DNA of 52,261 nt. It comes from an uncultured Flammeovirgaceae bacterium (GTDB lineage Bacteria; Bacteroidota; Bacteroidia; Cytophagales; Cyclobacteriaceae). The stretch covers positions 1-52,261 of the forward strand of contig CAKZYA010000019.1 of the NCBI GenBank assembly GCA_937883755.1, in the 5' to 3' direction. Below the pieces are notes generated by a model. The model ran no database searches and had not been told where the DNA came from. It worked only from the letters and a program-made list of their open reading frames with translations. A program made the translations under genes and the position numbers. Within the stretch, counting starts at the first letter, position 1. Every line of letters begins with the position of its first letter. Shown here piece by piece: positions 24,651-32,083 of this stretch.

Positions 24651-25430
24651 TTATCCGTTATCCGTTTCAGGTTTCTGGCAAAAGTATATAATCTCATTAT
24701 CCAGCAAGGCGTATCGTTGAATTTGTTCGGGTGTAAAATGTTTTACATAGTCGTCTTCAGTAACCTGAAAACCTCCTTGGCGTAATCGATCACCGTAATC
24801 ATGTCCGTAGCGACGTACGTGATCGTCTTGCCCGTAGAGTCGTTCTCGCTCTTTAGGATCAGTTATCAATGGGTCTTCCTGGGTTACCGGAATATCGTAG
24901 GTTGGGGACTGGATAATCGCCCAGCCACCCGGTTTCAGCACCCGACAAATTTCACTCATACAACGAATATCATCTTGCACATGCTCCATCACGTGGTTGC
25001 AAAGCACCACATCAAAAGTATTTTCTGAAAACGGAATATCGTGCAAATCCATTTTTATATCCGCCCAGGGCGAATCCAGATCAGCTGTAGTATATTCTAA
25101 CGACTTCATCGCTGAGAATTTTGGAATATAGCAGATTTCGGGAGCTACGTGTAGTAGCTTTTTAGACTCAACAAAGAAGTCGGTTTTGTCCTGTAAATAG
25201 AGCCAAAGCAGGCGATGGCGCTCTAGTGTGAGTGAACCTGGGCAGAGCGCATTTTGGCGGGTTTCAATGCGTCCGTAAGGTAAAAACTTGCGATAACTTC
25301 GCTCATCAACCGGGCAAAATACCTGGTCACCCTGATAAAAAAAGGCTATCAAACGCAACAAAGGTTGACTAATTAACTGCAAATACTTACGAGGCACATA
25401 ACGGATTGCCCACTGGATCAACCACTTCAT
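24651..25430 (-). CDS. SAM-dependent methyltransferase
   Basis: 259 residues. The class I core appears as LLHVAPE (motif I variant), YTTADLDS, VVLCNHVMEHVQDD (motif IV) and ICRVLKPGGWAIIQSP. The region CPVDERSYRKFLPYGRIETRQNALCPGS at 39-66 is a common N-terminal zinc-ribbon-like module of O- or N-methyltransferases in polysaccharide loci. The motif I loop lacks the usual G-x-G. It starts the stretch leading to rfbF on the same strand, so it may methylate a CDP-derived sugar. Confidence 0.82.
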   Translation of the reverse strand: MKWLIQWAIRYVPRKYLQLISQPLLRLIAFFYQGDQVFCPVDERSYRKFLPYGRIETRQNALCPGSLTLERHRLLWLYLQDKTDFFVESKKLLHVAPEICYIPKFSAMKSLEYTTADLDSPWADIKMDLHDIPFSENTFDVVLCNHVMEHVQDDIRCMSEICRVLKPGGWAIIQSPTYDIPVTQEDPLITDPKERERLYGQDDHVRRYGHDYGDRLRQGGFQVTEDDYVKHFTPEQIQRYALLDNEIIYFCQKPETDNG

Positions 25431-25662
25431 AGCGCAAAGATAGTAGAAGGAAAGAGACGACCTAATTATATTATTCGGAGAAAAAATATAATATTAATTT
25501 TCCAATATATCATGTTGATTAATATTGCTTCTAGGTAAATAGATACTTTTTTTAGTACAAAAAAGTAAATAGTACATATTGACTTTTTACTCAATTTGAC
25601 TTAGGAGCTTTCTTTGTACAAAAGAAATTTATATGATTGTCTTTTAATTCTCGCTTATTGGT

Positions 25663-25908
25663 ATGAGAACATTGAAGTTTAAGACCAACATCCAGGAGAT
25701 GAACTGTGTAGAGCGAATTGCCTCCTACCTGGATAATGTCAAGGACATTGTAACTTGGTCAATCGACACGAATACAGAGGATCATTTGCTCACAGTACAA
25801 GGCTGCGAGCGGCTTCACCCTCAAGATGTAGTTAGTATTGTAAACCTGGCGGGCTTCTACGCAAAACCAGTGAAGACCGGATTACTCACTCGCCTGTTAG
25901 GCGTTTAA
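25663..25908 (+). CDS. heavy-metal-associated (HMA)-like domain protein without CxxC
   Basis: 81 residues with the ferredoxin-like HMA pattern (LKFKTNIQEMNCVERIASYLD, VTWSIDTNTEDHLLTV, VVSIVNLAGFYAKPV). In Bacteroidota relatives the metal loop reads KTNI-CGGC; here it is EMNC (12-15), so only one Cys is left and copper transfer by the usual route is unlikely. It is convergent with the arginyltransferase-like gene and overlaps it by 4 bp. The upstream 230 bp are very AT-rich with a near-palindrome around 25611-25630. Confidence 0.7.
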   Translation: MRTLKFKTNIQEMNCVERIASYLDNVKDIVTWSIDTNTEDHLLTVQGCERLHPQDVVSIVNLAGFYAKPVKTGLLTRLLGV

Positions 25909-26696
25909 TCACCATCTTCGGAGAAATACTCCTTTCCCAATTGATATTTTCGTTCCGACTTAAGTAAGTCAATAGGCTTGGCTTGCTCATCGGTACGACA
26001 GAGTTCCTTTAGCAGGCTCGTATCAGTATTCCATTGTAGCCCATCAAAGAACTCCGCGCCTTTGTGGTCACGCACTTTGTACAGTGATTTCTCACGGTAG
26101 CAAGTGCCAATGTATACGTAGGCTAAGCCCTGCTCCTTAGCCCAATCGATGACTTTCCACATCATCCACTTACCCAGTGAATGAGAGCGCATATACTCGG
26201 TCTCGTAAAAGGAAAACCAGTAGTGCAAAGTATTGTCTTCCACGATAGCAAATACATAGCCGAGTATCTGCTCAGTATTACGAAAGGTAAAGATATGACT
26301 GATAAGTTGGCGACTTAGTACGTACTGCAAGCGTGAGGCATCCATATTACCCCCAGCAAAGCGTTCCTCAGCATAGTTAGTACAGAAAGTTATAAACTCA
26401 GGATTGTTAGTATCAAATTCTAACTTGGGCTGCACCAACATTCCAGCTTGCAGCGGTTCCATCTTTCGGTCTATCCGGCGGTTTTCTGAGAGTGTTTTAA
26501 ATTCAGCCAGATTCACCCGCAGGCTACGAGCTAAGTAAAATACGTCCTCCTTCCAGTCGGTATCACCAGTATAGGGCAGAAAGCCTTTAGTGTAAATTTC
26601 TGGTAGTTCTTCCTGACTCTCTTTCACACAGTAAACCGCGTAGGAGAAGGTATAACTTGAGTAGTCAGTTTGGTGTTCAGAGAATAATATCTTCAT
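25905..26696 (-). CDS. arginyl-tRNA-protein transferase-like (GNAT-fold) protein
   Basis: ATG 26696 (KILFSEHQTDYSSYTFSYAV) is preferred over ATG 26759, which adds 21 unconserved residues; 263 residues. The start FSEHQTDYSSYTFSY, the segment GFLPYTGDTDWKEDVFYLARSLRVNL and the C-terminal GNAT half (VFAIVEDNTLHYWFSFYET, SLGKWMMWKVIDWAKEQGL, YVYIGTCYREKSLYKVRD) are those of bacterial ATE/Bpt-like proteins, which add Arg or Leu to protein N-termini. The Cys-rich N-terminal zinc part of eukaryotic ATE is absent. The substrate cannot be confirmed. Confidence 0.75.
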   Translation of the reverse strand: MKILFSEHQTDYSSYTFSYAVYCVKESQEELPEIYTKGFLPYTGDTDWKEDVFYLARSLRVNLAEFKTLSENRRIDRKMEPLQAGMLVQPKLEFDTNNPEFITFCTNYAEERFAGGNMDASRLQYVLSRQLISHIFTFRNTEQILGYVFAIVEDNTLHYWFSFYETEYMRSHSLGKWMMWKVIDWAKEQGLAYVYIGTCYREKSLYKVRDHKGAEFFDGLQWNTDTSLLKELCRTDEQAKPIDLLKSERKYQLGKEYFSEDGD

Positions 26697-26778
26697 GACT
26701 CGATGATTCGATTTGGGATTAGGTACCGGAGACCGAAATTTCTCAATTTCTAAACACACCTACAAATCTTAATTTCTA

Positions 26779-26839
26779 TCGCACGGCGGGTCAGACGGCC
26801 GATGCGGGGCATCCTATGCCGCCGCCTCGGCGAACCGTC
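26779..26839. repeat. GC-rich palindromic patch, possible insertion element remnant
   Basis: About 61 bp of markedly higher GC than its surroundings. Contains nested inverted repeats: GACGG (26794) with CCGTC (26835), GATGC-ggg-GCATC (26801-26813) and GGCAT-cct-ATGCC (26808-26820), the last two mutually exclusive. The octamer AATTTCTA flanks it at 26771-26778 and 26840-26847, as a target duplication would, though AATTTCT recurs nearby by low complexity. Confidence 0.35.
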
Positions 26840-26883
26840 AATTTCTAGTTTCTAATTTCTTCCCTCTTCCAACTTCTCACATT

Positions 26884-27333
26884 TCATATCTCCATCTTTT
26901 CTCTGGTATAAAAAATATAGTCCATTGGCTCAGGCGCTAATCCTTGCTGACGAATAATCGTGCTGATTTGTCCCCGATGATGGGTAGAGTGGTTCAGTAC
27001 ATGCCAAAGTATATCATCTATCTGGTTTTGAAATGAACTTCCTTTAGTATTCTGATAGATGATGGTTTGCGTCAGATCATCAGTATTATCTAAAAATTGC
27101 TGTGTTGCTTCCCAGGCCTGCAGATTGATATTAAGCCACTGCGAACGATCATGCTGCTGCCAGACAGTGTAAGGCGACACTTCCTCTTTGAGTCGGGATA
27201 GCCAAACGAAGTGAGCATTCAGTAGGTGACTCATCCATAGGTTGATTTGCTCATGGCCTACCGCGTTCTCATCCATATAATGAATGAGTTTTTCATTGGT
27301 ATCGTGGTTGTATTTATAAAGACGATGAAACAT
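26884..27333 (-). CDS. DinB family protein
   Basis: 149 residues of the DinB/YfiT-like four-helix bundle: KYNHDTNEKLIHYM, HLLNAHFVWLSRLKEEVSP, ILWHVLNHSTHHRGQISTIIRQ. The three conserved metal-binding His are visible (one in LLNAHFVW, two in NHSTHHRGQ). Members include thiol-dependent transferases (bacillithiol or mycothiol); for this one the thiol and substrate are unknown. It is divergent from the ECF sigma gene across 88 bp. Confidence 0.85.
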   Translation of the reverse strand: MFHRLYKYNHDTNEKLIHYMDENAVGHEQINLWMSHLLNAHFVWLSRLKEEVSPYTVWQQHDRSQWLNINLQAWEATQQFLDNTDDLTQTIIYQNTKGSSFQNQIDDILWHVLNHSTHHRGQISTIIRQQGLAPEPMDYIFYTREKMEI

Positions 27334-27421
27334 GGTAAGAGGCTAATTTTTTTATCAAAACTACTAAGTATTTTTCAAGCCTAACGACTAACAGGGTAAA
27401 GAGTAATTAAAATTACGGGTC

Positions 27422-27910
27422 TTGGAGCAGGAATTCACAAAGTTGGTGAGAGAAAATGAGCAAATTCTCATTAAGGTTTGCAATGTCTATTGTCGCGAAA
27501 CCGAAGATCGGGAGGATTTGTATCAGGATATTCTTATTCAGTTATGGAAATCCTTTCCGAAATTCAATCACCGAGCGAAAGTATCTACGTGGATCTACCG
27601 AGTTGCCCTGAATACTGCTATATCGAGATATCGAAAAGTAAAGAGGCTACCTACCAAAGAGTCAATAACTGAGCATTTGGTCATGCATCATCTCGATTCT
27701 AATAATACCAAAAAGGAAGCTGTTAGCTCTCTACACACTGCCATTGAGAGCCTAACGAAAGTAGAGAAAGCTATTATCACGCTTTATCTGGAAGAATTGA
27801 AGTATCAGGAAATCGCAGAAATCATTGGTATTAGTGTATCAAACGTTGGCTTCAAGATCAATAAAATAAAAAATAAACTACGCGATAAACTAAAAGAAAA
27901 AGAGTTATGA
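27422..27910 (+). CDS. ECF RNA polymerase sigma factor
   Basis: 162 residues starting at TTG 27422: the frame is closed 18 bp upstream, with no ATG or GTG available before region 2. Region 2 shows EDLYQDILIQLWKSFPKF and STWIYRVALNTAIS; region 4 shows VEKAIITLYLEELKYQEIAEIIG and SVSNVGFKINKIKNKL. It directs transcription of an unknown regulon. The next gene overlaps its stop by ATGA, as is usual for sigma/anti-sigma pairs. Confidence 0.9.
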   Translation: MEQEFTKLVRENEQILIKVCNVYCRETEDREDLYQDILIQLWKSFPKFNHRAKVSTWIYRVALNTAISRYRKVKRLPTKESITEHLVMHHLDSNNTKKEAVSSLHTAIESLTKVEKAIITLYLEELKYQEIAEIIGISVSNVGFKINKIKNKLRDKLKEKEL

Positions 27911-28530
27911 ACATGGATGAATTAAAAAGCAACTGGGAAGGATTTCATGCCGAGGGACTGGATATGCATAACCCCAGTGATATTAAAAACATCATAAGTC
28001 AGGGAACATCTCAACTGGTGGCGGGAATCAATAAAAAGCTGTTCAACGGTATGGTGCTAACGGCAATGGCAACAATTATCAGTAGCCTGGCTTTAGTATT
28101 TTTCTATTTTTTCTACGATCCTACTCACCATCCCTGGATCGATACTTCTAAACTTATGCCTATTCAATTGTTGGCGTTTGTCATTTTCTCATTACTGTTT
28201 CTAGCTGGTTTTGCGGAATATAGATTGGTAAACAAAAAATTTACCTCGTCATCGGTCAGTAGCTTTATCGCAAACGTTCTTGCTGGTTTCCGGCGGTATT
28301 TTTGGGTATTTACTGTTATTATTTTGCTGCTACTTTTTACCGTATATCTTCTAGAGCTCAATTACTTTATCGCTCCCGATACTCCATTGGCGTTCATCGT
28401 GACAATTGGTATTTCACTGCTTCTAACCACGGTAAGCTTCTTTGTAATTAGGAAGTATTATAAAAGTACGTTTGCTACTTATTTTGCAGACTTACAGAGC
28501 TATCTGGATGAACTAGAGAAGGACGGTTAG
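27907..28530 (+). CDS. four-helix membrane protein, probable anti-sigma partner
   Basis: 207 residues: a soluble N-terminal helix pair (DELKSNWEGF and IKNIISQGTSQLV) and four transmembrane helices (about 45-70, 78-100, 125-150, 158-180), then a charged tail. The overlap with the sigma gene and the cytoplasmic N-terminus suggest an anti-sigma factor, but it does not show the usual ZAS or FecR-type motif, so this is by position only. Confidence 0.65.
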   Translation: MNMDELKSNWEGFHAEGLDMHNPSDIKNIISQGTSQLVAGINKKLFNGMVLTAMATIISSLALVFFYFFYDPTHHPWIDTSKLMPIQLLAFVIFSLLFLAGFAEYRLVNKKFTSSSVSSFIANVLAGFRRYFWVFTVIILLLLFTVYLLELNYFIAPDTPLAFIVTIGISLLLTTVSFFVIRKYYKSTFATYFADLQSYLDELEKDG

Positions 28531-29238
28531 CTATTTTTTTCTTCCCCCGAAGATCGCATGCCCGGCAAACATCCAGTAAACATCTACTGAGTGGAATCCA
28601 GCTTCTCGCAACCAGTTCAACTGATCTGGTAGCGTAGAAGGCTGGTCAATGGGGTCTTCGTCAGGGTAAGCAAAGTAGTTCCAGTGGTCTTGGACAAAAA
28701 TTTGGTAAGCATCCTCGTACTGTTGTCCTTGCACGTAAGTATCCCACTGTTGAGCGGCAATGGAAAAGCCAATCTCGGTAGCAGGTTGAATGATATCGGC
28801 AATCACTAGCGCCCCACCCGGTTCTAGTGCTTGGTAAAGATCAGAGAACAACTGTGCTTTTCCAGCATTATCTAAATGATGAATCACCAGCGAGGAAACG
28901 AAAGCATGTACCGGAAAAGCAGGCTGTCGCCAGTCAATAGCTGCTAAATCAAATAGCTGGGTACGAAAGCGGTCTTGATACTGCCCTACCTGTCGGGTAG
29001 CTTGATCTAACATGGTAGGTGAACCATCGTAGCCGTACACCGTAGCCTGCGGATATTCTTTCAGTAGGTGATAACTCAACAAACCTGCCCCACAGCCTAA
29101 CTCAACCACATTAGCAGAGGATGGTAATGGTTTAATTAACTCACTGATAATGTGCTGCTGCTCAGCACGGTACGGAACAAAGTCGTTCCCGTACTGTATA
29201 AAATCTTTTGAATTCTCTTCAGTCCAAGTAGTATTCAT
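28531..29238 (-). CDS. class I SAM-dependent methyltransferase
   Basis: 235 residues. Motif I VVELGCGAGLLSYHLL (about 40-55), VYGYDGSPTMLDQA (motif II), FVSSLVIHHLDNAGKAQLF (motif IV) and ALEPGGALVIADIIQP (motif V) are all good. The substrate is unknown. It is convergent with the sigma/membrane gene pair and ends directly at its stop. A UbiE/trans-aconitate-type small-molecule methyltransferase is a fair description. Confidence 0.88.
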   Translation of the reverse strand: MNTTWTEENSKDFIQYGNDFVPYRAEQQHIISELIKPLPSSANVVELGCGAGLLSYHLLKEYPQATVYGYDGSPTMLDQATRQVGQYQDRFRTQLFDLAAIDWRQPAFPVHAFVSSLVIHHLDNAGKAQLFSDLYQALEPGGALVIADIIQPATEIGFSIAAQQWDTYVQGQQYEDAYQIFVQDHWNYFAYPDEDPIDQPSTLPDQLNWLREAGFHSVDVYWMFAGHAIFGGRKK

Positions 29239-29361
29239 AAGAGATAATTGAAGGGTGTTTGAAACGCGTACTGGTATTGTTATATCAACACAATCGTATT
29301 GATAATTAACTTCATATTACGCCTTTCTTAATCAAGGGGTTGTAATGAATCTATCTGAGAA

Positions 29362-29811
29362 TCACTTCTCTCCTCCAGCCGGAGCAAGATACGTCAGGAT
29401 AGAAGAAAAATCGTAAGTACGTTTATCCAGGTACACACCTTGGCATTGAGTTCGAAACATATCCTCGCCCAGAATTTCCAGGATGGCTTTTCGTAAACTG
29501 ACCGCCCGACCGAACTCTCCCCATTGGTCGGAGACGCTACGGTCAGCTTTAGAGAAGATGTACAATTTAGGACTCACATTACTCTGGATATAGTAGGTCT
29601 GATTGTCATCCTGGGCAATGGCAAAAAACAGTTCATGCACTCTAGACTCAGAGAACACCGTCAGATCAGCACTGTAAATAAGTGTATCACTGTCCCACTC
29701 GGTTTCCCGCGCTAGGTTACAGGTACAAAAATCTTGGGCAAACCCGGATTGCATAGTGAATATAAAGAATAAGGCTCCTATTCCTAACTTTAGACTACTT
29801 AACTTCTTCAT
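29362..29811 (-). CDS. secreted protein of unknown function
   Basis: An in-frame ATG at 29835 exists, but ATG 29811 begins a clean signal peptide (KKLSSLKLGIGALFFIFTM, cleavage after GFAQ), giving 149 residues. The mature part starts DFCTCNLARE with paired Cys and includes YIQSNVSPKLYIFSKADR and VYLDKRTYDFSSILTYLAP. No family recognised. Monocistronic. Confidence 0.6.
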   Translation of the reverse strand: MKKLSSLKLGIGALFFIFTMQSGFAQDFCTCNLARETEWDSDTLIYSADLTVFSESRVHELFFAIAQDDNQTYYIQSNVSPKLYIFSKADRSVSDQWGEFGRAVSLRKAILEILGEDMFRTQCQGVYLDKRTYDFSSILTYLAPAGGEK

Positions 29812-30190
29812 AGGTACGTTGTGTTTAATGAACAACTTGGTAGTATATTTATCAACTTCTCTCCGTTACATCTTAAAGGACGAACCGAAAGACTTTGCTA
29901 TCTATAATCTTCAGTATTTATTGGTGCTTTACTTCTTTTGGTAGCATTTGCAAAGATTGGTTTGGTTGTATTACACTAAAAAATTCCACCCTTTTTATCG
30001 TCCAACAGGTAAAATGGCTTATTATTAGCTCATTGCACCGAATCACTTTGGAACGAAAAATTACCAACTTGCGACGAGGAATTTGTAATGGCTAAGGTAC
30101 GCAAAACTTCCCACAATCAGGAAAATATTTTTGCTTCGCTCCCAAAACCTGTATATTGCCTACTTGGGCAACCAGGTCTAATTAGCCATT
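29812..30190. other. gene-free stretch of about 380 bp
   Basis: Lies between divergent genes. Frames here have no sound start. One short frame after the TAA at about 29906 reads SSVFIGALLLLVAFAKIG and ends VVLH-stop near 29974, resembling a single membrane helix, and an adjacent frame reads DEPKDFAIYNLQ. Together they could be remnants of a decayed membrane protein gene, but chance is possible. Promoters for the flanking genes must be here. Confidence 0.3.
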
Positions 30191-30877
30191 ATGATAACTA
30201 CACGACGATCCGCCCTAAAAGGTTTAGCAGGCACAGCAACACTATTATCAACTGGAATAGCTTATTCCCAAACTACCTCTGTCGCCCAAGAAATACAGAA
30301 TACTGCAAGTAACATCCCTAAACGTATTGCTTACATTGTTTTTAACGGAATCACCTGGTTAGATTTTTTCGGAATTTACGATCCTCTAAGCCGACTGAAA
30401 TCCATGAATTTTTTGCCTGATCTTAGCTGGGATATTTGTGCGTACACTGATATGGCAACCGATAACTTCGATTTGCAGGTGAAGCCACATAAAGTTCGAG
30501 AGTCGTTAGCTGACTACGATGCTATTATCGTCCCAGGTGGGTTTGGAACTCGCCAGCTAAGGTACGATGAAGGTTTTATGAATTGGATAAAGACTGCCAA
30601 TCAAGTACCGCTTAAGACATCAATTTGTACAGGTAGTCTACTTCTAGGTGCCGCAGGCTTTCTAAAAGGGAAAACTGCCACCACCAACTTTAACGAATAC
30701 GAAACGCTCAAGCCCTATTGCCAGCGAGTAGCTACCGACAGAATTGTTGAGGACAGTGGCATTATCACGGCAGGTGCTGTCTCCGCCTCTCTAGATTTGG
30801 GATTGTATCTGTGCGAAAAATGGGTAGGCAAGGAAGCAGCTACTGAAATAAGAACCCGTATGAACTACCAAGGTTAA
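30191..30877 (+). CDS. Tat-exported DJ-1/PfpI family (isonitrile-hydratase-like) protein
   Basis: 228 residues. The N-terminus TTRRSALKGLAGTATLLS is a Tat signal (twin Arg, S/T-R-R-x-x-L-K). The DJ-1/PfpI domain (about 50-228) has KRIAYIVFNGITWLDFFGI, YDAIIVPGGFGTRQL and the nucleophile elbow SICTGSLLLGAAGFLKG with Cys146. This is the subgroup of isonitrile hydratase and AraC-fused GATase domains; the usual ATTHW following the Cys helix is ATTNF here. Probably periplasmic. A second Tat protein follows 31 bp later. Confidence 0.85.
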   Translation: MITTRRSALKGLAGTATLLSTGIAYSQTTSVAQEIQNTASNIPKRIAYIVFNGITWLDFFGIYDPLSRLKSMNFLPDLSWDICAYTDMATDNFDLQVKPHKVRESLADYDAIIVPGGFGTRQLRYDEGFMNWIKTANQVPLKTSICTGSLLLGAAGFLKGKTATTNFNEYETLKPYCQRVATDRIVEDSGIITAGAVSASLDLGLYLCEKWVGKEAATEIRTRMNYQG

Positions 30878-30908
30878 ATATTATTAACTACACTAAGAAA
30901 AATATCAT

Positions 30909-31784
30909 ATGAAAACCAACCGACGATCTGCAATCAAACATATGGCGGGCAGTGCTGCCTTATTTTCTACTTCATCAATCGCTCAATCTATGCCACATTC
31001 TTCCGATACTTCTTTGAAAGGCAATATCAATCATTCTGTTTGTAAGTGGTGCTACGGTAACATACCGCTAGAGGAATTCTGTGTTTCAGCTAAGAAAATG
31101 GGTATTAAGTCGGTAGAGTTGCTTGGGCCCGAAGAGTGGCCAATAGTAGAAAAACATGGACTTACCTGCGCCTTAGCTTCGGTTTTGAGAGATGGCTACA
31201 GTATTGAAAAGTGCTGGAACCGTACTGACCATCATAGTGATCTAATTAAAATCTACGAAGAGAGTATTCCCATGGTAGCCGAAGCCGGACTTAAGCAAGT
31301 CATCACTTTCTCGGGTAATCGCGATGGTATGGATGACGAAACGGGTATGAAGAACTGCGCGGAAGGCTTAAAGAAAATAATGTCACTAGCCGAGAAGAAC
31401 AATGTACTAGTAGTGATGGAGCTACTCAACAGTAAAGTCAACCACCCCGACTATATGTGTGACCATACCGAATGGGGCGTTGAACTCTGTAAGATGATTG
31501 GTTCAGAAAACTTTAAGCTGCTCTACGACATCTATCATATGCAGATTATGGAAGGGGATGTAATTGCTACTATTCAAAAATACCACTCTTATATTTCTCA
31601 CTACCATACTGGTGGCGTACCCGGCCGTGCTGAAATTGACGAAACCCAAGAGCTCTACTACCCCGCCATCATGCGAGCCATCGTAGATACTGGCTTTGAC
31701 GGCTACGTAGCTCAAGAATTTATTCCTAAGGAAGAGGATGCTTTGGCTTCGTTACAGCAAGGAGTTGAAATTTGTGATGTGTAA
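30909..31784 (+). CDS. Tat-exported hydroxypyruvate-isomerase-like TIM-barrel protein
   Basis: 291 residues with a Tat-type leader (TNRRSAIKHMAGSAALFS). The domain is the AP-endonuclease-2-like TIM barrel of hydroxypyruvate isomerase and related sugar isomerases. Likely metal ligands are in VVMELLNSK, LLYDIYHMQIMEGD, SHYHTGGVPGRAEID and GYVAQEFIP. Hyi itself is cytoplasmic; Tat-exported relatives are common in Bacteroidota and act on unknown sugars. Probably one operon with the DJ-1 gene. Confidence 0.88.
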   Translation: MKTNRRSAIKHMAGSAALFSTSSIAQSMPHSSDTSLKGNINHSVCKWCYGNIPLEEFCVSAKKMGIKSVELLGPEEWPIVEKHGLTCALASVLRDGYSIEKCWNRTDHHSDLIKIYEESIPMVAEAGLKQVITFSGNRDGMDDETGMKNCAEGLKKIMSLAEKNNVLVVMELLNSKVNHPDYMCDHTEWGVELCKMIGSENFKLLYDIYHMQIMEGDVIATIQKYHSYISHYHTGGVPGRAEIDETQELYYPAIMRAIVDTGFDGYVAQEFIPKEEDALASLQQGVEICDV

Positions 31785-31987
31785 CATTTTGTAGTAAACG
31801 TACTATTTTTAGTCTATCGATTGCAACTTTCACAAGAATTGAGTCCTTTCTCAGTGAATAATTGCACTTTTCAGCCTTATTTTTTGTCTGAATAATAGTC
31901 AGATACGATCGTCTTAATTATCTGTGATTGTAATATTTTTATATAAATCAATATAATTTTTTTAATTTGCTGTTTTAAATATATAAA

Positions 31988-32001
31988 TTTACATCTGTAA
32001 A
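31988..32001. promoter_or_regulatory. palindrome upstream of the polysaccharide locus
   Basis: TTTACA-tc-TGTAAA lies 83 bp upstream of the Wzc-like gene within a 299-bp AT-rich leader that must carry the locus promoter. It could be an operator for a dimeric regulator. A -7-like TTAATTTG is at 31962-31969, but I see no matching -33 element. Nothing else is recognised in this leader. Confidence 0.3.
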
Positions 32002-32083
32002 TGTAAGTAGATGTGGTTATCTCAGCACTTTTGGCTATTGGTCGTCAAAGACTGAAATACGTGTACATAAAGATGAGTTATTT

